Source: Clostridia bacterium
GTDB lineage: Bacteria; Bacillota; Clostridia; Oscillospirales; CAG-272
Reading direction: 5' to 3'
DNA: 12,462 nucleotides
Assembly: GCA_017386965.1 (NCBI GenBank)
Contig: JAFOGE010000172.1
Location: 1-12,462 of the forward strand
Position 1 is the first letter of the stretch; the number at the start of each line of letters is the position of its first letter. The notes beneath the pieces are model-generated. The model searched no databases. It worked only from the letters and a program-made list of their open reading frames with translations, and had not been told where the DNA came from. Below, one piece after another: positions 1 through 6,508 of this stretch. Both the position numbers and the translations under genes were made by a program.

Positions 1-343
1 GCTTTGAAAATTCCTCGTTTACATACACGGTTCCAAGAGCATTTACTCTCATAAGCTTCTCGGGTTCTGCCATTGCAGGCGAGAGACCTGCGGAGTTTAT
101 AACATTCTTGATCTCGCCCAGGCTCGCCGCATATTCTGCAAGCTCGCGGACTTGTTCTCTTACGGACGTATCGCAGGTCTTAGCATATGCCTCATAGCCA
201 AGAGCTTCCAGCTCTTTTACTGCATTTTCCAGCTTGGAAAGCGTTCTGCCCGTTACGACGATGATCTTATCCTTTGGCATATATTTAGCAGCAGCCAGCC
301 CCATTCCGCTTCCGCCACCTGTTATTACACATACTGTTTTCAT
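1..343 (-). CDS. Short-chain dehydrogenase/reductase (SDR), 5' part only
   Basis: The first 114 residues of an NAD(P)-dependent oxidoreductase; the gene runs off the left edge. Seen: cofactor motif TGGGSGMG at residues 8-15 after strand beta1, TGR at 31-33 after beta2 (an Arg here usually favours NADP), Asp58 where SDRs contact adenine, NSAG at 83-86 (the usual NNAG), and Asn101 in MRVNALGT, matching the catalytic-tetrad Asn. The Ser-Tyr-Lys catalytic residues lie outside the window. The start ATG (341-343, complement) follows an AAAGGAA ribosome binding site at good spacing. It has its own promoter, so it need not belong to the operon upstream. The substrate cannot be told; SDRs of this kind act on sugars, polyols, ketones or acyl chains. 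The family call is secure, the specific function is not. Confidence 0.92.
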   Translation of the reverse strand, partial: MKTVCVITGGGSGMGLAAAKYMPKDKIIVVTGRTLSKLENAVKELEALGYEAYAKTCDTSVREQVRELAEYAASLGEIKNVINSAGLSPAMAEPEKLMRVNALGTVYVNEEFSK

Positions 344-369
344 AAGTGTTCCTTTCTTTTTCAATCATG

Positions 370-415
370 GGGCATCTCCGAACGATCATTGCACAATGAA
401 CCGTCAGAGATGCCC
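370..415 (-). promoter_or_regulatory. Hairpin at predicted 5' end of the SDR mRNA
   Basis: A perfect 9-bp outer stem, GGGCATCTC (370-378) with GAGATGCCC (407-415), encloses an inner stem CATTG/CAATG (387-391 and 394-398) and an ACG/CGT pairing. On the minus strand it begins within a few bases of the predicted transcription start and ends about 25 bases before the SDR start codon. A 5' hairpin here could stabilise the mRNA or act as a leader element. Read on the plus strand it is followed by five T and looks like a terminator, but no plus-strand gene precedes it. Confidence 0.55.
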
Positions 416-418
416 TTT

Positions 419-449
419 TTGATTATTTCGACAATTCTCGATGTATCAA
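419..449. promoter_or_regulatory. Imperfect dyad overlapping the SDR promoter (candidate operator)
   Basis: The outer ends TTGAT (419-423) and ATCAA (445-449) are inverted repeats, and the centre CGACAATTCTCG (429-440) is a 12-base palindrome with one mismatched pair. The two dyads are offset by half a base. Together they cover the -10, spacer and -35 of the SDR promoter, where a repressor would bind. No regulator gene is visible next to it; the role is inferred from position only. Confidence 0.4.
422..449 (-). promoter_or_regulatory. Sigma-A-type promoter of the SDR gene
   Basis: On the minus strand TTGATA (444-449, 5 of 6 to consensus) lies 16 bases before AATAAT (422-427, 5 of 6). Predicted transcription starts around 413-416, just before the leader hairpin, and about 70 bases ahead of the SDR start codon. 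Confidence 0.55.
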
Positions 450-471
450 TAATCTTGATGATTTATAATCG

Positions 472-711
472 TTAATATTTGAGAAGATTCTTTTCCCATA
501 CAAACTCCACCGCTGCCTGAATCACTCCGTCACGTTCCTCTTCAAACGGCTCATACGCTTCTTCGAGCTTTGCAAGCGGGAATGCCTGCTTATGAGGAAA
601 GGCTCTTACTTTTCATCCCGTGGTTGATAAAGCGCTTCAAAAGTAACGGATACCGGTAGCCATTTTCTCTGTAAAAGCCTCCTGCATTCCGAAGTGAGGG
701 ATCTCTTACGT
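472..711 (-). pseudogene. Frameshifted 3' remnant, probably of a zinc-type (MDR) dehydrogenase
   Basis: Between the second PII-like gene and the SDR, two adjacent minus-strand frames each give plausible protein: first one ending ...PLLLKRFINHGMK, then, shifted by one base at a run of four A (610-613, complement), one continuing KVRAFPHKQAFPLAKLEEAYE and ending ...FVWEKNLLKY with a stop at 472-474. Removing one A joins them into about 75 residues. The pattern FPL-x(2)-LEEAYE-x-F followed by GVIQAAVEF resembles the C-terminus of medium-chain (zinc-type) alcohol dehydrogenases. No upstream catalytic domain and no convincing start are present, so this is a 5'-truncated and frameshifted fragment. 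The frameshift is clear if the frames belong together; the family assignment is tentative. Confidence 0.5.
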
Positions 712-1038
712 TTACTTATGGCTGGGGGAAGCCTCCAGGCCGACCGACTCGTCAACCGGGATCGCAAAAACGATTCCCTGTGCCTTGGTTGCGGTTCCGA
801 CGGCGTTGTATAATCCCTTGAGAATGCCGTCGATCCGGTCTTCCTTCGCCAGTATCATCACAATTTCCTTATCGGGTTGAATGGTAATATTGAACGCACT
901 CTCGGCCTCCTTGGAGATCGTGCCTCTGCCGTGCAGAATCGTGCCGCCCTTGGCTCCGCAGGCCTTTGCGGCCTCCATCGCTTCCTCTGCAAAGCCGTTA
1001 TTTACAACCGCCAGAATACATTTATATCCTTTTTTCAT
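712..1038 (-). CDS. PII-like signalling protein 2 (108 aa)
   Basis: A small protein with the PII ferredoxin-like pattern: strand KCILAVVNNG near the N-terminus, helix EEAMEAAKACGA, then GGTILHGRGT (about 31-40), the core strand KEIVMILAKED and a B-loop-like end ATKAQGIVFAIPVDES. Compared with GlnB the segment matching the T-loop is short and lacks the Tyr that is uridylylated, so classical GlnD control is unlikely. PII proteins sense small effectors such as nucleotides and bind membrane transporters or enzymes. The gene starts 4 bases after its PII-like neighbour, with an AGGAGG in the end of that gene, so translation is probably coupled. Its likely partner is the DUF1538 protein two genes upstream. 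Superfamily call good; effector unknown. Confidence 0.85.
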   Translation of the reverse strand: MKKGYKCILAVVNNGFAEEAMEAAKACGAKGGTILHGRGTISKEAESAFNITIQPDKEIVMILAKEDRIDGILKGLYNAVGTATKAQGIVFAIPVDESVGLEASPSHK

Positions 1039-1042
1039 TCCT

Positions 1043-1450
1043 TTATCCCTCCTTCACGGTACGGTCATTGCTCAACAGCTGGTACATCGAAACGCCGATG
1101 ATACGATCCAGCGAAACGGTATATGCAATTCCCTTTCCGTTCTTGACCTTGTGAAACTTCTCGTCCAAGGTTTCCAGCGCTTCCTTTACTCTGTCCTCTC
1201 TTATGTAAGAGATAATCACGGATTTTTCGGATTCCGCAATCCCCAAAAAGTTCAGCATGTGGGAATTCGCCGTTCCTCTTCCGTACAGGACCATCTGAAC
1301 GTTTACCTCAAATTGCTCGAGCAGATCCGTGTAAAACAAGGTCTTGCTTCGATCCACGACCGTAATCAAAAGCTTCAGCTTTCGAACGTTCGACACCTGC
1401 TTTTTCGACGAATTGCTTACCGCGGTTGCTTTTGTTTCCTTCTTTGGCAT
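1043..1450 (-). CDS. PII-like signalling protein 1 (135 aa)
   Basis: A second, different PII-like protein. A basic, Ser/Lys-rich tail of about 27 residues precedes the domain, which begins KLKLLITVVDRS, continues with VLYGRGTANS (the same GRGT as in the other copy), a central strand SVIISYIRED and a B-loop-like KNGKGIAYTVSL. The frame is open further upstream to 1495, but the ATG at 1448-1450 (complement) has a near-perfect AAGGAGG five bases ahead, and starting there avoids overlap with the preceding gene, so I chose it. It begins 10 bases after the DUF1538 stop, which points to a shared message and function. The two PII-like copies differ enough that they may form hetero-trimers or sense different signals; this is inference. 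Confidence 0.85.
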   Translation of the reverse strand: MPKKETKATAVSNSSKKQVSNVRKLKLLITVVDRSKTLFYTDLLEQFEVNVQMVLYGRGTANSHMLNFLGIAESEKSVIISYIREDRVKEALETLDEKFHKVKNGKGIAYTVSLDRIIGVSMYQLLSNDRTVKEG

Positions 1451-1460
1451 GCTTACCTCC

Positions 1461-2978
1461 TTATAAGAAGCGGATGATCTGATCGTCATCCTCATCCAGG
1501 ATTCGCTTCATCGCGAGCTTTTCGCCCACTCTCTTTTTCGAAATCGCCGTGAATCCCAACATTTGAATCGTGATCAGCGGCGTCATTGCCACCATGGCAA
1601 CGATCCCAAAGGCATTGGAAAGAATGTTCCCGTTCATTGCCACACACGCACCGATCGCAAACGGCAAAATAAAGGTAGAGGTCAGCGGACCGGATGCAAC
1701 TCCTCCGGAGTCAAAGGCAATGGCGGTGTATATTTTCGGAACGAAGAAGGAGAGTCCAAGCGAAATAAGGTATCCGGGAATCAGATAGTAAAGCACCGAA
1801 AAGCCGAACAGGATTCGAATCACAGAGAGGCATATGGAAAGTCCTACGCCTATGCTGAGCGCGATCATCATGGCGGTTTTGGACACATTTCCGTTGGTGA
1901 TTTCCTCGACCTGCTTATTCAACACATGGACCGCCGGCTCTGCCAAAACAACCACCAATCCCAGAACAAAGCCCGCGACGGTGATGGCAACGGGAGATGC
2001 CTTTGCAAGCTCCTCCCCCATGCGAAAGCCGACCGGCATAAATCCAACGTGAACGGAGGTCAGAAAAAGGATCAAGCCTATGTAGGTGATCACCGCTCCT
2101 ACGGAGATCTGCATCAGCTTTTTCTTTGGCAGCTTTAAGAAAATAAAGTTAATGACAAAGAAGAAAAAGACAACCAATCCAAGTGCAACACTGACATCCT
2201 TTGTCGTTTTCAGGAGCGTATGTCCCACTGCGGACCAAAGGTCCTCTGCGAAGAGATAATCCTCAATGCCGGGAGCCGAAATATCGCCGCCGTTCACGAC
2301 GCTTAACAGCAGAACGGCAAGGATGGGGCCCACCGAGCACATTGCAACCAAGCCGAAGCTGTTTTCGCTCGCGTTTCTGCCTCCGATCGTCGTCGCAATT
2401 CCAACGCCGAGGGCCATGATGAAGGGGACGGTGATCGGTCCGGTCGTAACGCCTCCGGAATCAAAGGACAGAGGCAAAAGCTGAAAATTCTTCGCATCAA
2501 CCGTGGCAACCAGAAGCGCCAGGGCAAACAAAACCATGTAGAAGTAGACAAGCATACCTCCAAGGTCTTTTTTCAGTACGATCTTCAGCACGGACAAAAC
2601 CAAGAACAGGCCGACACCCAACCCTACAAAAAGGATGATCAGCCTACTGCCGACCTGATCTGCCAAAACGGTCAGATCGGGCTCTGCGACGGTGATCAAA
2701 ACGCCCAGCGCAAAGCAGACGGTCAGCAGGAGCTTCAAGTTTTTGGATTTCGTCAAGCCCGATCCGACATGCTCGCCCATAGGGGTCATCGCAATGTCCG
2801 CACCTAAGGTAAACAGCCCGATGCCTAAAATCAGGAAGAGCGCGGATACACTGAAAATAAGAACCTCCTTCAGCGTTAAATTCACAAGCGGGGTGAGATT
2901 CAGAAGAATCACGATCAGCGTGACCGGCAATACCGAGATCAACGCCTCCTTAATTTTACTGAATAATAATGCTTTCAT
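1461..2978 (-). CDS. DUF1538 membrane protein, duplicated; putative cation/proton antiporter
   Basis: A 505-residue polytopic membrane protein made of two related halves. Half one has AEPD at 98-101 and FDSGGVTTGP at 172-181; half two has AEPAVHVLNKQV at 346-357 and FDSGGVASGP at 422-431, with nearly equal motif spacing (about 75 residues). Both halves also carry an MTPMGEHVG / MPVGFRMGEE-like segment ahead of the AEP motif. Such internal duplication is typical of secondary transporters. I recall that a DUF1538 pair called UmpAB from a Halomonas species was reported to give Na+(Li+,K+)/H+ antiport; in this protein both halves are fused. The C-terminus is short and acidic (LDEDDDQ). A GGAGA ribosome binding site precedes the start. 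Two PII-like genes follow immediately, suggesting ligand-controlled transport. Family call firm; the transported ion is inference. Confidence 0.9.
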   Translation of the reverse strand: MKALLFSKIKEALISVLPVTLIVILLNLTPLVNLTLKEVLIFSVSALFLILGIGLFTLGADIAMTPMGEHVGSGLTKSKNLKLLLTVCFALGVLITVAEPDLTVLADQVGSRLIILFVGLGVGLFLVLSVLKIVLKKDLGGMLVYFYMVLFALALLVATVDAKNFQLLPLSFDSGGVTTGPITVPFIMALGVGIATTIGGRNASENSFGLVAMCSVGPILAVLLLSVVNGGDISAPGIEDYLFAEDLWSAVGHTLLKTTKDVSVALGLVVFFFFVINFIFLKLPKKKLMQISVGAVITYIGLILFLTSVHVGFMPVGFRMGEELAKASPVAITVAGFVLGLVVVLAEPAVHVLNKQVEEITNGNVSKTAMMIALSIGVGLSICLSVIRILFGFSVLYYLIPGYLISLGLSFFVPKIYTAIAFDSGGVASGPLTSTFILPFAIGACVAMNGNILSNAFGIVAMVAMTPLITIQMLGFTAISKKRVGEKLAMKRILDEDDDQIIRFL

Positions 2979-3068
2979 ATCTCTCCATCTGCATCTACAT
3001 AAATTCTATGGATCATAACGGCATTGCCGCATGGGATCGGAATGGATTGCACCAATTCCGTATCCAAG

Positions 3069-4481
3069 TCAAATCTCATCGATCTTGATCAGATTTGTGT
3101 TTCCCGAATGGCCCGTCGTGTCACCGCCCGTGATGACGATTCGATCCTTCTTGGCCAAGCCAAGCTCTTTACTCGCGATCTTTTTCGCGGTATAGAAAAG
3201 CACGTCGGTGGAGGTAAATTCCTCACACATAGCAGGAATCACTCCCCAGGAAAGTGCAAGCTTTCTCCAGGTATTTTCATTCGTGGTAAGTCCGATGATG
3301 TCCACGGGTGTACGGAAGCGGGAGATCATGCGTGCCGTCATTCCCGAAAGCGAGCAGGCGACAATGGCCTTGGCGTCAATATCAATGGACATGCCGCAGG
3401 TTGAATGGGAGATCGCATCGGTCATATTGCGGATTTGAAAATCCGACTCATAAAAGCGCTTCTTATAGTTGATGTTCCCCTCGGTCGTTTCCGCAATCTT
3501 CGCCATCGTTTTGACCGCTTGCACGGGATACTTGCCGGCCGCCGTTTCGCCGGAGAGCATGATTGCACTGGTTCCGTCGTAAACCGCGTTTGCAATATCC
3601 GAAATCTCTGCTCTTGTGGGGCGGGAATTCGAGATCATGGATTCCAGCATTTCGGTAGCCGTGATCACGCGCTTGCCCAGGAGGCGGCATTTCGTGATCA
3701 GCTTTTTCTGAATGGCCGGAAGATGCTCAAACGGGATCTCAACGCCCATATCTCCGCGGGCAACCATAATACCGTCGCAATATTGACAGATCTCCTCGAT
3801 GTTGTCCACACCCGATTGATTTTCGATCTTGGCGATCAGCTCGATGCTCTCCGCGCCGATCTCGCGCATATAATTCCGCACGTCGATCAGATCCTGCTTG
3901 CAGGAAACGAAGGAGCAGGCAACATAGTCGATTCCGTTATCCACACCGAATTTGATATCCTTTTTATCCTGCTCGGAAAGATAAGGCTGCTTCATGACCT
4001 TTCCGGGGAAGCTCATGCTTTTCCGATCCGAAAGTTCCCCGCCGCAAACCACCTTGCATTGGATATTGGAGCCGTCGATTTTTTCGACCAGGAAGGACAA
4101 AAGGCCGTTGTTGAGGAGAATGGTGTCGCCAACCGAAAGCTCTTGGGGAAGCTTTGCATAACTGACGGAAACACACTCGCGGTTGCCGATCACCTCTTCG
4201 GTGGTAAAGGTAAAGTGATCCCCATCCGAAAGAAGGATCTTCCCTCCCTCAAAGGTTTTGATGCGATATTCCGGCCCCTTTGTGTCGAGCATGATGGCAA
4301 TCGGAAGCTCCAGCTCTGCCCTTACCTCCTTGACAAGATCGATTCTTCTTTGATGGTCAGCATGTGTATTGTGTGAAAAGTTCAGTCTTGCAACGTTCAT
4401 TCCGGCCTTGCAAAGACCTGTAATGATTTCCTTCGTTTCGCTTGCAGGACCGAGCGTGCAAACAATTTTGGTTTTGCGCAT
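3069..4481 (-). CDS. pyk: Pyruvate kinase
   Basis: Catalyses phosphoenolpyruvate + ADP to pyruvate + ATP, the last step of glycolysis, in the cytosol. At 470 residues it is the length of E. coli PykF and lacks the extra PEP-utiliser-like C-terminal domain of many Bacillota enzymes. Seen: N-terminal KTKIVCTLGPAS, substrate/K+ region ARLNFSH (31-37), LDTKGPEYR (65-73) leading to the B domain, the active-site signature ELIAKIENQSGVD with catalytic Lys218, Mg-binding VARGDMGVEIP (240-250), and TATEMLESM (275-282; Gln is more usual than Glu at the fourth position). The Glu in GPEYR is the residue associated with K+-dependent pyruvate kinases. An AAGGAG site precedes the start. It sits 76 bases after the Na/Pi gene and 90 bases before DUF1538, so it is probably co-transcribed. 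Confidence 0.97.
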   Translation of the reverse strand: MRKTKIVCTLGPASETKEIITGLCKAGMNVARLNFSHNTHADHQRRIDLVKEVRAELELPIAIMLDTKGPEYRIKTFEGGKILLSDGDHFTFTTEEVIGNRECVSVSYAKLPQELSVGDTILLNNGLLSFLVEKIDGSNIQCKVVCGGELSDRKSMSFPGKVMKQPYLSEQDKKDIKFGVDNGIDYVACSFVSCKQDLIDVRNYMREIGAESIELIAKIENQSGVDNIEEICQYCDGIMVARGDMGVEIPFEHLPAIQKKLITKCRLLGKRVITATEMLESMISNSRPTRAEISDIANAVYDGTSAIMLSGETAAGKYPVQAVKTMAKIAETTEGNINYKKRFYESDFQIRNMTDAISHSTCGMSIDIDAKAIVACSLSGMTARMISRFRTPVDIIGLTTNENTWRKLALSWGVIPAMCEEFTSTDVLFYTAKKIASKELGLAKKDRIVITGGDTTGHSGNTNLIKIDEI

Positions 4482-4533
4482 GATGGTTCTCCTTATCGTT
4501 TATCGTTCTTCTTGAGGCATCATTTCGCGGGAA

Positions 4534-4552
4534 GGATGCGTGCGCCGCATCC
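4534..4552. other. Short hairpin between Na/Pi gene and pyk
   Basis: A 7-bp perfect stem GGATGCG/CGCATCC with a 5-base loop lies just after the Na/Pi stop codon. There is no T-tract on either strand, so it is not a good terminator; it could be an mRNA processing or stabilising element that lets the two genes be expressed at different levels. Confidence 0.3.
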
Positions 4553-4557
4553 CCCTC

Positions 4558-6240
4558 TTACGACTCCTTCTGGGATCCGACAGGGTTCATGATACTGTAT
4601 CCAACGTTTACAAGGTGGTCAGCTACACGCTCCAGTCCCGCCACGGCAGAGGAATAATACGGGCTTACGTCCATACTGCAATTCCCTTCCGCAAGACGGA
4701 GAAAATGATTTGCCGTCAGCGCTTTCTTCATGTTGTCAACCGTGTTTTCCAGGGCCGTCAGCTCTTGCAGTCTTTCCTTGTTCCGATTCTCAAATGCATC
4801 CTTTGAGATCACCAGCATCTCCAATACTGCCTCGTGCATCCTTTTGATATCGGTGCGTGCCCTCTCGGAAAATTCGAGCTTCTTGCCGCGCATTTCCTCG
4901 CCGATCTCATAAAAGTTCTCAGCGTGGTCGCCAATACGCTCCAGGTCATTCAGAACGTGGAAGTAGGGACCGATCACTCTTTCGTCGCTCTGTGAGGCCT
5001 CGGCCGAGAGCTTGATCAAAAACTTGGTAAGCGGACTGTTGGTAAAGTCGATCACAGCTTCGTTCTCTCGGATCCGTTCTCCGCCTCCAATCGAGCCGTT
5101 CTCCATCGCGTCGAAGGAAAGCACCATGTTTTCCTCAACAAGACTGAGCATATAGTCCATTTCCTTTTTCACCTGCATCAATGCAATGGGAGGCGTGGAA
5201 AGAAGTCGATCGTCAACGTACCGAAGGGTCAGCACATCTTCGTCCGTCTTCTTGTCCTTGATGATCAGGCAGGAATATTTTACAAGATATTTTGTAAAGG
5301 GCAGCAGTAGGCAAGTGGTAGAGAGGTTAAAGACGATGTGGAAGAGCGATACGCGCATCTGAAGCGACATCGGATCATTCCCCGGGAAGACCGACACAAG
5401 AAGATTGACGGCAGACTCCCGGAAGATCCAGATCAGGACGGCAAAGAGCAAGGTGCCGATCCCATTGAAGGTGAAATGGATCAGCGCAACGCGCTTGGAA
5501 TTGGCATTCGCACCAACCGAAGCAAGCAAGGCGGTGACACACGTACCGATGTTTGCGCCAAGAATGATGAAGAGTGCAAGCTCCAGCGGAAGCACGCCCG
5601 TGCCAACCATGGTGATCACGACACCCGTTGCAGCAGACGAGCTTTGAATCAATGCGGTAAAGACGATACCAACCAGAATCAAAAGGAGCGGAAAATCGAT
5701 TCTTTGGAAGATGCCTGTAAAGAGCTGCTCAACCAAAGGGTTGCCAAACGCCTGCTCGCTGCTCATAACGTTGAGTCCGACAAAGATCAGACCCAGGCCC
5801 GAGCAAAGCAGACCTGCAAGCTTAATCCTTTCGCTTTTAAAGAAGCCCATCATAACACCCGCAAAGGCAAGCAGGTACATCAGCATGTTAAAATAATCAT
5901 TTTTCAGTGCGACAAGCAGACCGGTGATCGTTGTACCGATGTTTGCGCCCATAATGATCGGGGTGGCCTGCATCAGCGTCATAACCCCTGCATTAACAAG
6001 GCCGATGACCATGACCGAGGTAGCTGACGAGCTTTGAATGATCGCCGTCACACCCGCACCGATACCGACACCCGAAAGCCGATTGTTGCTGATCCGTTCG
6101 AGCATCTTTTTCATTCCGCTGCCCGCACTTTTTTCAAGCGCGTCGCTCATAAAGTTCATTCCCACAATGAACACGCCGACGCCTGCAAGCAACCAGATAA
6201 GACTTCCCATGAGTTGAAGAATTTCACTTCCTGACAGCAT
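4558..6240 (-). CDS. Na+/Pi cotransporter (NptA/PhoU-tail type)
   Basis: A sodium-coupled phosphate importer of 560 residues. The membrane part has two inverted-type repeats, each with the family signatures QSSSAT (69-74) then GANIGTT (98-104), and QSSSAAT (199-205) then GANIGTC (228-234), 130 residues apart. After the last membrane helix (near 320) comes a cytoplasmic PhoU-like helical domain with two metal-type repeats, LERIGDHAEN (433-442) and LERVADHLVN (536-545). The frame stays open to 6282, but the ATG at 6238-6240 (complement) has a purine-rich GAGGGGGG site at suitable spacing, so I start there. It is the first gene of a five-gene minus-strand block and has a strong promoter. The attached PhoU domain suggests self-regulation by phosphate state. 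Uptake of phosphate is the family role; other anions cannot be excluded. Confidence 0.93.
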   Translation of the reverse strand: MLSGSEILQLMGSLIWLLAGVGVFIVGMNFMSDALEKSAGSGMKKMLERISNNRLSGVGIGAGVTAIIQSSSATSVMVIGLVNAGVMTLMQATPIIMGANIGTTITGLLVALKNDYFNMLMYLLAFAGVMMGFFKSERIKLAGLLCSGLGLIFVGLNVMSSEQAFGNPLVEQLFTGIFQRIDFPLLLILVGIVFTALIQSSSAATGVVITMVGTGVLPLELALFIILGANIGTCVTALLASVGANANSKRVALIHFTFNGIGTLLFAVLIWIFRESAVNLLVSVFPGNDPMSLQMRVSLFHIVFNLSTTCLLLPFTKYLVKYSCLIIKDKKTDEDVLTLRYVDDRLLSTPPIALMQVKKEMDYMLSLVEENMVLSFDAMENGSIGGGERIRENEAVIDFTNSPLTKFLIKLSAEASQSDERVIGPYFHVLNDLERIGDHAENFYEIGEEMRGKKLEFSERARTDIKRMHEAVLEMLVISKDAFENRNKERLQELTALENTVDNMKKALTANHFLRLAEGNCSMDVSPYYSSAVAGLERVADHLVNVGYSIMNPVGSQKES

Positions 6241-6302
6241 AAATTTTCCCCCCTCAAAATGGATCATGCCGCAAAGGGTCAATTTCCACCCAGTATAGTA
6301 TT

Positions 6303-6331
6303 ATTATATCATATCTTCCCGGGCATTGCAA
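6303..6331 (-). promoter_or_regulatory. Strong promoter of the Na/Pi-pyk-DUF1538-PII block
   Basis: On the minus strand TTGCAA (6326-6331) lies 17 bases before a perfect TATAAT (6303-6308), which is also TG-extended (TGATATAAT). Transcription should start near 6296, leaving a leader of about 55 bases before the chosen start. The sequence TCCCGGGCAT (6317-6326) covers most of the spacer and recurs at 6445-6454. Confidence 0.72.
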
Positions 6332-6454
6332 GGTCTATTTCAAAATATCCCTTCCTATTTCCTTTTATGCATGCCATAAACCGCACCGTCCCCGTGTCCC
6401 GTGATCGGCCCTCCTTTGCAGACCGCATCCTCTCAAGGGGAGCATCCCGGGCAT
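6317..6454. repeat. Two exact 10-base copies of TCCCGGGCAT in the Na/Pi-DUF6512 intergenic region
   Basis: TCCCGGGCAT occurs at 6317-6326, inside the -35/-10 spacer of the Na/Pi promoter, and again at 6445-6454, about 20 bases ahead of a TATACT (6474-6479) that could be the -10 of the DUF6512 gene. A perfect 10-base palindrome CCCGATCGGG follows at 6459-6468. These could be binding sites of one regulator. The rest of 6241-6508 shows nothing I recognise. Confidence 0.35.
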
Positions 6455-6508
6455 AATTCCCGATCGGGCAGAATATACTATCCTACAAACAGTTCAAGGA
6501 TGGTGCTT

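Noticed and set aside
1451..1495. Upstream start for PII-like protein 1, adding 15 residues
   Set aside because: It would overlap the DUF1538 gene and lacks a ribosome binding site, while the ATG at 1448-1450 has AAGGAGG at ideal spacing.
2979..3068. A separate promoter or terminator between pyk and DUF1538
   Set aside because: A TTGACT and a TAGAAT exist on the minus strand but not at promoter spacing; small hairpins (CGGAA/TTCCG and CGGC/GCCG) have no T-tract.
3405..4376. A 323-codon open frame on the plus strand across the pyruvate kinase gene
   Set aside because: It is fully antisense to a clear pyruvate kinase, has no ribosome binding site or family likeness, and its composition is that of a shadow frame.
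4534..4552. Terminator separating the Na/Pi gene from pyk
   Set aside because: The stem is good but short and no run of T follows on the minus strand, so transcription probably continues.
5338..6027. A 229-codon plus-strand open frame across the Na/Pi gene
   Set aside because: Very rich in Asp, Arg, Lys and His as expected from the reverse of a membrane protein gene; not a real protein.
6401..6508. N-terminal extension of the DUF6512 protein by 36 residues
   Set aside because: Polar, non-family sequence with no ribosome binding site; the start at 6509 is preceded by AAGGA and begins a normal membrane segment.
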